DNA from: Paenalcaligenes hominis | Lineage (GTDB): Bacteria; Pseudomonadota; Gammaproteobacteria; Burkholderiales; Burkholderiaceae_B | Direction of reading: 5' to 3' | Assembly (NCBI RefSeq): GCF_011927625.1 | Contig: NZ_JAATIZ010000004.1 | Coordinates: 124,001-188,000 of the forward strand | Length of the DNA stretch: 64,000 bases | Part shown: piece by piece, positions 45,257-53,043 of the stretch | Numbering within the stretch: the stretch's first letter is position 1 | How the letters are laid out: each line of letters begins with the position of its first letter | Position numbers and translations under genes: made by a program | Notes under the pieces: model-generated | The model's database searches: none | Told to the model about the DNA's origin: nothing | Seen by the model: only the letters and a program-made list of their open reading frames with translations

Positions 45257-47008
45257 TTATTGAGCATAGTGCTTAGCAACGATGCTTTTTGACTCGCCTT
45301 TAAATACAGTCTCCCCACCTACTATGGTTTCGAGTACAGCAATATCTTTAATTGCCATAGGGTCTTTATGCGCTAACGATAAGGGGTTCGCTGACAAAAT
45401 CACAAAATCAGCTAGCTTGCCTGGCTCAATGCTCCCTTTGATATCTTCCTCAAAGAACTGCCACGCTACATTAATGGTAATTGCCTTTAAGGCATCATAA
45501 GGATTAATACGCTGCTCAGCCCCGATGATATCGCCCCCTGTAGACACGCGATTAACGGAAGACCACAGCATTTGGATACCGTCAATCGGAGTGACATAGG
45601 TATCAGTGTGAGTGGAAAAAATCACGCCTTCATCTAACGCCCCTTTTAGTGGGCTCATGTGATGCGCACGATTTTCACCAAAAAAGATATTTTTATGGCG
45701 ATCGCCCCAATAAAAAGTGTGCCCGATGAAAAAGCTGGGTGAAATATCGAGCGCAGCCATTTGTGCGAGTTGGTCAGGTCGGCTAAATTGGGCATGAATA
45801 ATGCCATGCCGTGCATCTTTGCGCGGGTAAGCACGTTGAGCCGCTGCATAGGCATCGATCACGTCTTGAATGCCTTGATCACCATTACCGTGGATAGTTA
45901 GCTGATACCCATCACGATGCAATTGCTCGATAATATCAAAAATCTCATCCCTATCATCCCAATACGAGAACCCCTTGTACTGCCCGTCATCTTGAGGACG
46001 TTGGGTAGTGTAGGGCTCTGTGAAATGTGCCGTATAGCCTTGGGGAGAACCATCAATAGTAAATTTAACTGGCCCCTGTACTAACATGCGAGTACCATCG
46101 CTGAGGTCTGTTCCCGATTGCACCGCAGGGAAAGCACGCACTGCTTCTACGCTGCGCGTTCTTGGCCAAAAGTTAACACGTACTTTTTGTTTATCCTCGG
46201 CCAAAGCGGTTTTGAAATACTCGATTTGTTTAGGATCAACCAGGTTATCTGAAGCCGTAGTAAAACCTGCTGCAGCCCAGAGCTCTGACCCTTTTTCTAT
46301 GGCGGCGACCCAGTCTGCTTCTGATTGATCAGAAATCAATTGAGTAATTAATGCCCCAGCATTGCCTTCCATTATCCCTGTCGGTTCGCCTTTTTTATCT
46401 TTATCGATACGCCCCCCATCTGGATTAGGCGTTTCTGCGGTAATCCCTGCTAGCTCTAAGGCTTTAGAGTTGCCTACCGAAATATGACCAGAAATATGGG
46501 TGATAATAATAGGAACCTGAGTGGAAACCCGATCTAAATCGGCTTTGGTTGGATGACGCTTTTCCGTGATGAATGTATCGTCATAACCTGAGCCACTGAC
46601 TAGCTCCTTTTCGCCCGTTTGCTCAACCCGCGCTTTTAATTTGCTTACCAATTCATCAATGTTTTGCACGTCGCCCATAGGAGGCGGGTTCAAATCCACC
46701 TTAGTTAAGGCTTGGGCTCCGGTCGCCAGAAAATGACTATGGGCATCAATAAACCCTGGCAGCATGGTTTTGCCTTGAAGGTCAATGCGTTTAGTTTGCT
46801 CATCGGCTAATGCCTCGATAGTGCGCAAGCGATCAACGGCAATGATTTTTCCCTCTTTTATGGCTACCGCCTCTGCAAACAGCGCCTTGTCGTTCATTGT
46901 AATAATAGGCCCACCAAAATAAATCGCGTCTGGCCCATCAGCGGCATACACCCCGCCCGTCGCTGCCAATAAAACGACTGCTAATGCACTTAAACGTATT
47001 CGTCTCAC
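45257..47008 (-). CDS. Secreted amidohydrolase (YtcJ/amidohydrolase-3 family)
   Basis: A 583-residue metal-dependent hydrolase with a signal peptide ending VYAADG (about residue 23), so periplasmic. GKTMLPGFIDAHSHFLATGA contains the first metal histidines; ITHISGHISVGNSKALELAG, QLTIHGNGDQGIQDVIDAYA and FSTHTDTYVTPI carry later ones. Family members act on varied amides and cyclic compounds; the substrate here is unknown. It starts with GTG behind GAGGTGG. It has no operon partner and a strong terminator behind it. Confidence 0.85.
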   Translation of the reverse strand: MRRIRLSALAVVLLAATGGVYAADGPDAIYFGGPIITMNDKALFAEAVAIKEGKIIAVDRLRTIEALADEQTKRIDLQGKTMLPGFIDAHSHFLATGAQALTKVDLNPPPMGDVQNIDELVSKLKARVEQTGEKELVSGSGYDDTFITEKRHPTKADLDRVSTQVPIIITHISGHISVGNSKALELAGITAETPNPDGGRIDKDKKGEPTGIMEGNAGALITQLISDQSEADWVAAIEKGSELWAAAGFTTASDNLVDPKQIEYFKTALAEDKQKVRVNFWPRTRSVEAVRAFPAVQSGTDLSDGTRMLVQGPVKFTIDGSPQGYTAHFTEPYTTQRPQDDGQYKGFSYWDDRDEIFDIIEQLHRDGYQLTIHGNGDQGIQDVIDAYAAAQRAYPRKDARHGIIHAQFSRPDQLAQMAALDISPSFFIGHTFYWGDRHKNIFFGENRAHHMSPLKGALDEGVIFSTHTDTYVTPIDGIQMLWSSVNRVSTGGDIIGAEQRINPYDALKAITINVAWQFFEEDIKGSIEPGKLADFVILSANPLSLAHKDPMAIKDIAVLETIVGGETVFKGESKSIVAKHYAQ

Positions 47009-47364
47009 TCACCACCTCACATTTCTTTTATTGATATGATTTGTTTCATTATTTATATAATTCCTATCAACTCTAATGAAAAGGATTGGTTTCTGTCAAT
47101 CTAACGCTTACCTTTACTGACACCTTTAGCAAAGACTCACAATGTAAACAACGCCCCTAAATAGCTGTCTTACTACTCTGTCTGCGGCCGCGTTGCCTCT
47201 AGAGTTAGCCAAGGCGGCCACCCTATCCCTACCCCTGTTACACAGCGACGTTTTAAGTCAGGGCTTGCCCTCTTCCATAGCCATTACAAGCACATAGTAG
47301 ACGCGTGGATGTTGTATGATAATTCTAATGACACGATGAAATTGATTGATAGCGGAGCAAATCA
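47009..47364. other. Gene-free region before a broken small gene
   Basis: About 355 bp with no plausible reading frame. TATGATAAT near 47316-47324 could be a -10 region for the broken gene at 47365. Nothing else is identified. Confidence 0.3.
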
Positions 47365-47562
47365 ATGAGTGCCTAATTTAGCAATCTTGCGCTGTTTGAA
47401 GCCGAAGTCTCGGCAGCTTTATTGCGCTCAGCACAACTAGCTCGTCAGGATGCCATTAAAACCAATACCGGCATTATCGTAGAAAGAAATGGCAAAGTAG
47501 TAAGAGTTTCAGCCGCTGAATTACAGCACGAAGCCCTGACTTCAAAACAAAGCGCCGAGTAA
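47365..47562 (+). pseudogene. Small gene broken by a stop at codon 4 (antitoxin-like)
   Basis: GGAG lies 8 nt before ATG at 47365, followed by AGT GCC and then TAA (47374-47376). The same frame then stays open to TAA at 47560-47562 and encodes about 60 residues with ordinary protein character (LFEAEVSAALLRSAQLARQD, then NTGIIVERNGKVVRVSAAEL). The pattern of a helix followed by a short beta segment ERNGKVVRV recalls small antitoxin-like proteins beside toxins. It is either a nonsense-mutated gene or starts at a rare later codon. No intact toxin gene follows. Confidence 0.5.
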
Positions 47563-47757
47563 CAAAATTCAGCTATGAAACGGCTTCCCCTACACATCGT
47601 GTACTGCGGCTTCGCTCAACACCCCATACCTAAGTGCTTCTAATACGGTTAGAAAACACTGGAGATGGTAAAGAAGTAGCTCACTTAGGTAATGAGCATC
47701 TGACGCAGTACGCCGATCTTGACACGGTTTTGGCACGTTCCCTCTCTTTTGGCGCGT

Positions 47758-48669
47758 TTATCTTAATGCCATTCTAAGCATCATCAATGCTTCTTCTTTT
47801 TTGAGAGGATCCATTTTCTTAATATTCATGAGCTTCCATTTAATAGCAGGTAAATCTTTTATATGATCACAACCTAAATATTGCCACTTTTGATCTTTTT
47901 CATACATGCTACAAAGAAATTGCTTCTCTTCATCAGTTAAATCGAAAAGAATGTGCTGTAGTGCTTGCTTAGCTGCATGCTCTAGCTCTTCAACACTACA
48001 GGCTCTAAATGACATTCCTTGAAACTCACTCTTAAAAACATCATCAATCGATTTCCAATTGGGTGTTAAAAGCTCATTAATGGGTCTACCGTGACTCGTG
48101 AGATAAACTAAGAACGCCTGTCTAATACCGTCTGTAATTCCTTCGTTCTCCAGCAGCAACATAACATCAAAAAAATCTCTGGGGTGCTGTCGATCGAATG
48201 CAGCACACAATTTTCCTGCATATAAGTCCTCGATTGCAACTACATTTACCTCTGCATAACCAAACTCTTGTTCTACCGTTTCCGTTGTTTCTCTAAGCGT
48301 AGGCGTAAATACCGTTCCTCTTAACACGGGTGAAAGCTCGACTTTCACTGAAACACCCTCTTGAGTAACAATTAAACGCAGCGCATCCACTTTACTTTGA
48401 TAGCTTTTAGTGATTTTCAGCTTAGGAAAGATGGCTGTTAACTCATGACTAATTTCATCTAACGCTTCTTGAATATGATGTAAAGCTGCGGCTCTATCCT
48501 TGTTTGGTAAATAAACCAAATCAATATCAACAGATAACCTTGGGAAATCGCGAACAAATAAATTTATGGCAGTGCCACCCTTTAATGCAAAGCAGGACTT
48601 GCTTACAATAAAAGGCAATATACGCAGCAACAGCTGCACTTGTTTGTAATAACGACTATTTTTATCCAT
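47758..48669 (-). CDS. abiEii: AbiEii-type nucleotidyltransferase toxin
   Basis: A 303-residue nucleotidyltransferase of the AbiEii/type IV toxin family. FALKGGTAINLFV (27-39) is the GG motif, and SVDIDLVYLP supplies the catalytic aspartates. DLYAGKLCAAFDRQHPRDFF, continuing DVMLLLE, is the further family block. Related MenA toxins add nucleotides to tRNA acceptor ends; this target is inferred. It overlaps the AbiEi gene by 8 nt. Such pairs protect against phage by abortive infection and stabilise DNA. Confidence 0.88.
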   Translation of the reverse strand: MDKNSRYYKQVQLLLRILPFIVSKSCFALKGGTAINLFVRDFPRLSVDIDLVYLPNKDRAAALHHIQEALDEISHELTAIFPKLKITKSYQSKVDALRLIVTQEGVSVKVELSPVLRGTVFTPTLRETTETVEQEFGYAEVNVVAIEDLYAGKLCAAFDRQHPRDFFDVMLLLENEGITDGIRQAFLVYLTSHGRPINELLTPNWKSIDDVFKSEFQGMSFRACSVEELEHAAKQALQHILFDLTDEEKQFLCSMYEKDQKWQYLGCDHIKDLPAIKWKLMNIKKMDPLKKEEALMMLRMALR

Positions 48670-49423
48670 AAAATTCTTCTGGCACCGTAATATTATATTT
48701 TTTGTCTAACCTTCCACCTACGATAATACTTCGCTTACCAGAGCCAAGATCATAGCTTTCCGGCTGTATCTTTTTACGCCATGAGTACGCGTATCGATCT
48801 GCAAAAAAGAAGAATAAGCGCTTGGTTCTAATATGATTACAGGCCCTTAAAATGGCATCTAATCGTCGTGGAGAAAGATTTACCATTCCCTGCATTAAGC
48901 TATCTGCATACTCAAAGCTAAACGTGTTAGGCACAGCAACCAGCACTTCAAAAATGGCTTGCTCTGCTGATGCCATTAACCAATGGCCATTATTTATTTC
49001 ATTTTTTCTAAAACTATTAGCCATTAATAAACAGGGTATATCCCAAAGCCTTCTTGTGCTGTGCCAGATTAATTCCGTTTCCAACCCGATCTTATTTAAC
49101 CAGCTGGGTGATGGTTTAGAAGAATACAGATTAATTTTTTTTGAAAATTCTAGATAATGTGCTAAGCCTTGCTCTGCTAACGCAGATATCCCGCCCACAT
49201 ACACAGGGCCGTCTATACGGTTTAATGAGGCAGCAACGCCCTGCCACGTTATAGGCACCTCATAACGTGCCAATACGCCCCTAGTCAAAACCTTTAGTCG
49301 CTTTGATTTAACTGCATTGTCTAGCGCATGTTCAGTGGCCCCTTGGCTAAGCAACCATTGTCGAGTCACTAGCTGCCCATGATGAACAAGCGATAACCAA
49401 TAGGTGGATAGTTCTTCACTCAT
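48662..49423 (-). CDS. abiEi: AbiEi-type antitoxin and repressor
   Basis: A 253-residue protein with an N-terminal winged helix (LVTRQWLLSQGATEHALDNA, then VKSKRLKVLTRGVLARYE) and a C-terminal antitoxin domain including PVYVGGISALAEQGLAHYLE and TELIWHSTRRLWDIPCLL. AbiEi proteins neutralise the toxin without contact and repress their own promoter by binding two inverted repeats. Two related inverted repeats lie directly upstream (49445-49461 and 49513-49537). The stop overlaps the toxin start by 8 nt. Confidence 0.85.
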   Translation of the reverse strand: MSEELSTYWLSLVHHGQLVTRQWLLSQGATEHALDNAVKSKRLKVLTRGVLARYEVPITWQGVAASLNRIDGPVYVGGISALAEQGLAHYLEFSKKINLYSSKPSPSWLNKIGLETELIWHSTRRLWDIPCLLMANSFRKNEINNGHWLMASAEQAIFEVLVAVPNTFSFEYADSLMQGMVNLSPRRLDAILRACNHIRTKRLFFFFADRYAYSWRKKIQPESYDLGSGKRSIIVGGRLDKKYNITVPEEFYG

Positions 49424-49444
49424 AGTTTAACTTTACCCGAAAAG

Positions 49445-49461
49445 ACGGCGGCAAGCGCCGT
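49445..49461. promoter_or_regulatory. AbiEi operator candidate, proximal inverted repeat
   Basis: ACGGCG (49445-49450) and CGCCGT (49456-49461) with a 5-bp spacer lie 22 nt before the AbiEi start. The core is the same as in the distal repeat. Confidence 0.45.
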
Positions 49462-49512
49462 TAATATGTCATTAAGCAAACCATAGCAGATAAAAGGTTT
49501 AACTAAAAGTAA

Positions 49513-49537
49513 ATAGACGGCGATAACCGCCGTCTAT
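49513..49537. promoter_or_regulatory. AbiEi operator candidate, distal inverted repeat
   Basis: ATAGACGGCG (49513-49522) and CGCCGTCTAT (49528-49537) form a 10-bp palindrome with ATAAC in the middle, 68 bp from the proximal repeat and sharing its ACGGCG-N5-CGCCGT core. It has no T-run, so it is more likely an operator than a terminator. Confidence 0.5.
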
Positions 49538-49684
49538 ATTAGAAAAAATGAACTAATGGGTTAAATACCTGTTGGCTCATTGTGGTTGGGAGGGTGCGAT
49601 TAATCGTGTGTAAAAATGCTCCATTTCCCGTTATGGCTGTAGAGCCAGGGGGCCTACGCCATAAAACGCGGAGCAAGAAAACAA

Positions 49685-49708
49685 AAAGCCACCCGTTAAG
49701 GTGGCTTT
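49685..49708 (-). terminator. Second tandem terminator after the tRNA
   Basis: AAAGCCACC (49685-49693) and GGTGGCTTT (49700-49708) pair; on the minus strand a T5 run follows. It backs up the terminator at 49726-49757. Confidence 0.65.
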
Positions 49709-49725
49709 ATCTTGCACACAATGAA

Positions 49726-49757
49726 AAAAGCCCCGCGTTTTTTAACGCGGGGCTTTT
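49726..49757 (-). terminator. Terminator of the CAT tRNA
   Basis: A 14-bp stem (49726-49739 with 49744-49757) with a TTTT loop; on the minus strand it is followed by T-rich sequence. It lies 10 nt after the tRNA 3' end. Confidence 0.8.
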
Positions 49758-49766
49758 AAGTATTCT

Positions 49767-49843
49767 TGGTGGCTCATCCCTGATTCGAACAGGGGACCTG
49801 CGGATTATGATTCCGTCGCTCTAACCTGCTGAGCTAATGAGCC
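49767..49843 (-). tRNA. tRNA with CAT anticodon (Met, or Ile2)
   Basis: A 77-nt cloverleaf with encoded CCA. The acceptor arm GGCTCAT pairs with ATGAGCC, the D-stem GCTC with GAGC, and the T-arm CCCTG-TTCGAAT-CAGGG. The anticodon loop is ATCATAA with CAT. The 27-43 position is an A-C mismatch. CAT is used by elongator Met, initiator Met and lysidine-modified Ile2; the closed GG start pair excludes the initiator type, and Met is the more likely choice. Confidence 0.85.
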
Positions 49844-49903
49844 AAGACCTGTAATATAGCGCGGTTTTAAAATTAGTGCAAGTGTTTTTTACTAACTTTG
49901 AAT

Positions 49904-50887
49904 TTAATTGATTTGGATCTGAGCGTCTTGGATAAGCTGCTGAAAGCGCTGTAAGTCCGTGGCTATGATCTGATTAAATTCCCGTGCTGAAGTACGAGAC
50001 GAAGTATAACCCAAAGTTTTTAAATTGTCTTGGATATTTTTATTTTGCATCACGTGATCCAGCGCGGCGTGTAACTGCTCTAACTCCTCGTTCGGGGTGT
50101 GGCTAGAGGCTAACAACCCGTGCCATTGGTTGATGTCAAACGCAAAGCCCTTGCTTTCTTGAAGGCTAGGCACGTCGGGCAAGACGGGACTACGCTGTTC
50201 AGAGGTCACGGCTAAGGGGCGCAATTGGCCGGCTTCGATTAAGCCCATTGCACTAGAAACGGTAACAATGGCGGTGTCGACTTGGCCTGACATCACATCG
50301 GTTAATGCCGGTCCGCAGCCACGGTACGCCACGTGCAGTAGCTTCGTGTTGGTTTTTTGTTGGAACAACTCGCCAGCTAAGTGCTGCGGGGTGCCGTTGC
50401 CGCACGAGGCGTAGCTAAGCGGTTTACTGCTAGCCACACCCAACTGCTCTACCGTAACCGCGCTGGTTGGAGCCGTCACCCAGACCGAGGGCACCCAAGC
50501 CACGTTCATGATGCCGGTTAGGTCTTCTAGGGGGTCAAAGCCTAGCTCGTTGAACACACTGGGGTTAATGGCATATGAACTATTTACCATCAACAGCATA
50601 TGGCCGTCGGTAGCATTATCTACCACATGACGAGCACCGACCACACCGCTGGCACCGGGTCGGTTCTCTACCACCACCGGGCGTTGCCAGTAGTGCTCCA
50701 ACTCTGTGCCAAGGCGTCGTGCAAGTAGATCAGTGCCGCCCCCGGGGGGAAAGGTCACTACTATTGTCACGGGTCGCTGCGGAAAAGTATCGGTGCCTTT
50801 TGGATGCAGAGCTTGGCTTACCGATGCTAATACGATGAGCCCAGTCAGAAAAAGCAGAGATGCCCAATAGATAACGCGTTTTTGCAT
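49904..50887 (-). CDS. Bug-family periplasmic solute-binding protein
   Basis: A 327-residue secreted binding protein of the Bug (TctC-like) family, hallmark of Burkholderiales. The signal segment is IYWASLLFLTGLIVLASVSQ. PVTIVVTFPPGGGTDLLARR and VVVENRPGASGVVGA are the family blocks that form the ligand site, with YRGCGPALTDVMSGQVD later. It follows nadC by 9 nt. Some Bug proteins bind nicotinate or nicotinamide; with nadC and nadQ next to it, capture of a pyridine carboxylate such as quinolinate or nicotinate is a reasonable inference. Confidence 0.88.
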   Translation of the reverse strand: MQKRVIYWASLLFLTGLIVLASVSQALHPKGTDTFPQRPVTIVVTFPPGGGTDLLARRLGTELEHYWQRPVVVENRPGASGVVGARHVVDNATDGHMLLMVNSSYAINPSVFNELGFDPLEDLTGIMNVAWVPSVWVTAPTSAVTVEQLGVASSKPLSYASCGNGTPQHLAGELFQQKTNTKLLHVAYRGCGPALTDVMSGQVDTAIVTVSSAMGLIEAGQLRPLAVTSEQRSPVLPDVPSLQESKGFAFDINQWHGLLASSHTPNEELEQLHAALDHVMQNKNIQDNLKTLGYTSSRTSAREFNQIIATDLQRFQQLIQDAQIQIN

Positions 50888-50896
50888 GATGGCCTC

Positions 50897-51748
50897 CTAA
50901 GACACCACATCAAGACCCACATCCAGAATGGGGGCACTGTGTGTAATCCAACCTACGGCAATGGTGTCAACGCCCGTGGCGGCCACCGCCGCAATGGTGT
51001 CAGGGGTGATACCACCGCTGGCCTCGGTCAAGGCTTTACCTTGGCAACGCTGCACGGCCTCGCGCAACATCGCCGGATCCATGTTGTCTAGCAACACCAA
51101 GTCCACACCTAGGGCTAAGGCCTCATCCAACTGTGCCAAGGTGTCCACCTCGACTTGAATTTTTACCAATTGCCCGACCCCGGCTCGCGCCCGCTCGACA
51201 GCTGCGCTTAGGCTACCCGCGATGGCAATGTGATTATCTTTAATGAGCACGGCATCATCCAAACCAAAGCGGTGATTCATGCCGCCGCCTAACCGCACCG
51301 CGTATTTCTCTATGGCACGTAATAATGGTGTGGTTTTACGTGTGCAGGTAATACGGCAAGCATGCGGCTGGACGCGCGCCACCAAGTCCGCGGTGGCGGT
51401 GGCAATGCCGCTAAGATGGCACACAAAATTTAACGCCGTACGTTCAGCACTAAGTAATGCCTGCGCCAAGCCGTGAATACGCGCCAATCGCGTGTCTGCT
51501 TGAACGGCCGAGCCATCGGGCTGCAACACCTCGAAGCGTGCGTTAGGGTCTAACGTCTGAAAGGCCAGTCGAGCTAGCTCTAACCCCGCCACTACCCCGG
51601 CTTGACGGGCCACCATAAATAGCTCGGTGGTGGTATTGGCCGGAATGATGGCCGCACTAGTGAGATCCCCAGCCCGACCCAAGTCTTCGCGTAAGGTCTG
51701 TTCCACTAAAGGCTGCAAAATAAGTGTAGGTAAAGCAGGCTGTTGCAC
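50897..51748 (-). CDS. nadC: Nicotinate-nucleotide pyrophosphorylase (quinolinate phosphoribosyltransferase)
   Basis: A 283-residue enzyme making nicotinate mononucleotide from quinolinate and PRPP. LREDLGRAGDLTSAAIIP, ERTALNFVCHLSGIATAT, CTRKTTPLLRAIEKYAVRLG, and LIKDNHIA are canonical, as are KIQVEVDTL and LTEASGGITPD. The GTG at 51748 lies 9 nt after AAAGGA (51758-51763); the longer frame up to 51814 would run through the operator region. nadA and nadB are not adjacent, so it may depend on imported or separately made quinolinate. Confidence 0.9.
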   Translation of the reverse strand: MQQPALPTLILQPLVEQTLREDLGRAGDLTSAAIIPANTTTELFMVARQAGVVAGLELARLAFQTLDPNARFEVLQPDGSAVQADTRLARIHGLAQALLSAERTALNFVCHLSGIATATADLVARVQPHACRITCTRKTTPLLRAIEKYAVRLGGGMNHRFGLDDAVLIKDNHIAIAGSLSAAVERARAGVGQLVKIQVEVDTLAQLDEALALGVDLVLLDNMDPAMLREAVQRCQGKALTEASGGITPDTIAAVAATGVDTIAVGWITHSAPILDVGLDVVS

Positions 51749-51763
51749 AATGCGTCGTCCTTT

Positions 51764-51780
51764 ATGCTCAAATAGAGTAT
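51764..51780. promoter_or_regulatory. NadQ operator candidate, proximal site
   Basis: ATGCTC-N5-GAGTAT, one mismatch from a perfect palindrome, 16 nt upstream of the nadC start and overlapping the leader. It has the same architecture as the site at 51823-51839. Confidence 0.55.
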
Positions 51781-51822
51781 TAAACAGGCAAATAAAAGAG
51801 CGCGCTACACGCACCTTTATTT

Positions 51823-51839
51823 ATACTTAGTTTGAGTAT
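51823..51839. promoter_or_regulatory. NadQ operator candidate, distal site
   Basis: ATACTT-N5-GAGTAT within a longer TTATACT...AGTATAA palindrome, 59 bp from the proximal copy. The consensus is ATACTC-N5-GAGTAT. Confidence 0.55.
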
Positions 51840-51884
51840 AAAGCATTTAGCAGTCTTATATAAGAGATATTTTTGCCAAGCCCC

Positions 51885-52820
51885 TTAACGAGCTTGACGC
51901 GCCAACGGCAAGGTGGTGCCTGCAATGGCACGCTCGGCAATCACATCGCCTTTAAAACTAAAGAGCTTAGCGGGGCGACCGGCTCGGCCTACGGTGGACA
52001 CACCGGTTTCCTCGACCAAGTTTTGTTGCTCGATAAGACGGCGAAAATTTTGTTTATGGAGTGCGCGTCCGGCAATGGCTTCCACAGTTTTTTGCAGTTG
52101 CAATAAGGTAAACGCATCGGGCATCAGCTCGAACATAACGGGCCGGTATTTAATTTTGGCGCGCAAACGGGCCATACCCGTCGCCAAAATGCGACGATGA
52201 TCATAGCGCATGGCTAACCCATAGACGGGATCCGCAGCACCCAGCTCGTCACTTAGCGGGGCGCGGGTGGCCTCGGCCACTAAGCCGGCCTCGTAGAGCA
52301 GCTCGTAACGCTGTAGCACCATGTCCTCGCTCCAGGTGAAACCGTCTAGGCCAAACGCGTACACCATACGCTGCCACCGCGCCGTTTCGAACTCGGGCTC
52401 GGACACCGCCCACGCCTGCAACGCAGGCAAGATCACCGCATCTAAACAAGCTGGTGTGCCGTCGCGCCAGTCTTCCCAAGGGAAATAACGGTACCAGTCT
52501 TGCCACCCCACCCCACTTTCATGTGCGGCGGCCTCGATGGTTAAAGCTAAATAGCTAACCGAAATCACACGTTCGCCTGAAGCGTAAAACCGCCCTTTGT
52601 CAGCAAAGGTGTACAACTGCTCGACATAGCCCAGCTTATGATGCGTTTGTTCCTCTACCCACTGGCGCAATCCATTTTGTAATGAACGATGGGAATGCTG
52701 CAACGGACCAGCAGGCAAAGCGCGGGCACAATGGGTCGTCAATACGCGTGGCTGGTCGCCAGTTACTGCTACCAACACCGCCACCAGTTCTGCCGATAAC
52801 GCGGCCTCATGCATTGTCAT
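51885..52820 (-). CDS. nadQ: NadQ-type NAD-biosynthesis repressor (COG4111)
   Basis: A 311-residue cytoplasmic regulator. The N-terminal two thirds resemble a degenerate Nudix domain (GLRQWVEEQTHHKLGYVEQL and RFYASGERVISVSYLALT), and the C-terminal part is a winged helix (FELMPDAFTLLQLQKTVEAI, then NFRRLIEQQNLVEET). In Alphaproteobacteria and some Burkholderiales, NadQ represses nad genes in response to NAD status. nadC lies 136 bp downstream with two operator-like palindromes between. The ATG at 52820 is preferred over GTG 52829. The ligand is unknown. Confidence 0.8.
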   Translation of the reverse strand: MTMHEAALSAELVAVLVAVTGDQPRVLTTHCARALPAGPLQHSHRSLQNGLRQWVEEQTHHKLGYVEQLYTFADKGRFYASGERVISVSYLALTIEAAAHESGVGWQDWYRYFPWEDWRDGTPACLDAVILPALQAWAVSEPEFETARWQRMVYAFGLDGFTWSEDMVLQRYELLYEAGLVAEATRAPLSDELGAADPVYGLAMRYDHRRILATGMARLRAKIKYRPVMFELMPDAFTLLQLQKTVEAIAGRALHKQNFRRLIEQQNLVEETGVSTVGRAGRPAKLFSFKGDVIAERAIAGTTLPLARQAR

Positions 52821-52945
52821 ACAACTCACTTAATAAAAAGATAGGCTTGGGGATTATATAAGGGTGTACGTATCCTTTGCGCAATATCATGAAAACCCGA
52901 ACGCTACTATTTTACAATTCAACCATTAGAACGCACAAAAAAACC

Positions 52946-52959
52946 GTAACTACTGTTAC
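52946..52959. promoter_or_regulatory. Inverted repeat GTAAC-TACT-GTTAC
   Basis: A short perfect inverted repeat about 85 bp before the first chemoreceptor. It may be an operator; similar GTAAC/GTTAC pairs occur at 45105-45117. Confidence 0.25.
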
Positions 52960-53043
52960 CATTGTTAGAATTAGCTAAGCTTTGCTACAAATAGCACAAT
53001 TTTCACGCAACGCCTTTTCCTATCTTTACACCAGCCCCAGAGC

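Larger units (their letters stand above)
49424..49684. other. Spacer between the AbiE operon and the tRNA terminators
   Basis: The left part is the AbiE control region with two inverted repeats. The right part (from 49582 on the plus strand) has a frame starting MVGRVRLIVCKNAPFPVMAV that recalls the beginning of Icd-like/Ash prophage proteins but runs straight into the antisense of the tRNA. I do not call it a gene; it may be a prophage scar. Confidence 0.3.

Noticed and set aside
47009-49766. A complete prophage or integrative element at the tRNA
   Set aside because: No integrase, no phage structural gene and no clear direct repeat of the tRNA end are present; only AbiE and fragments.
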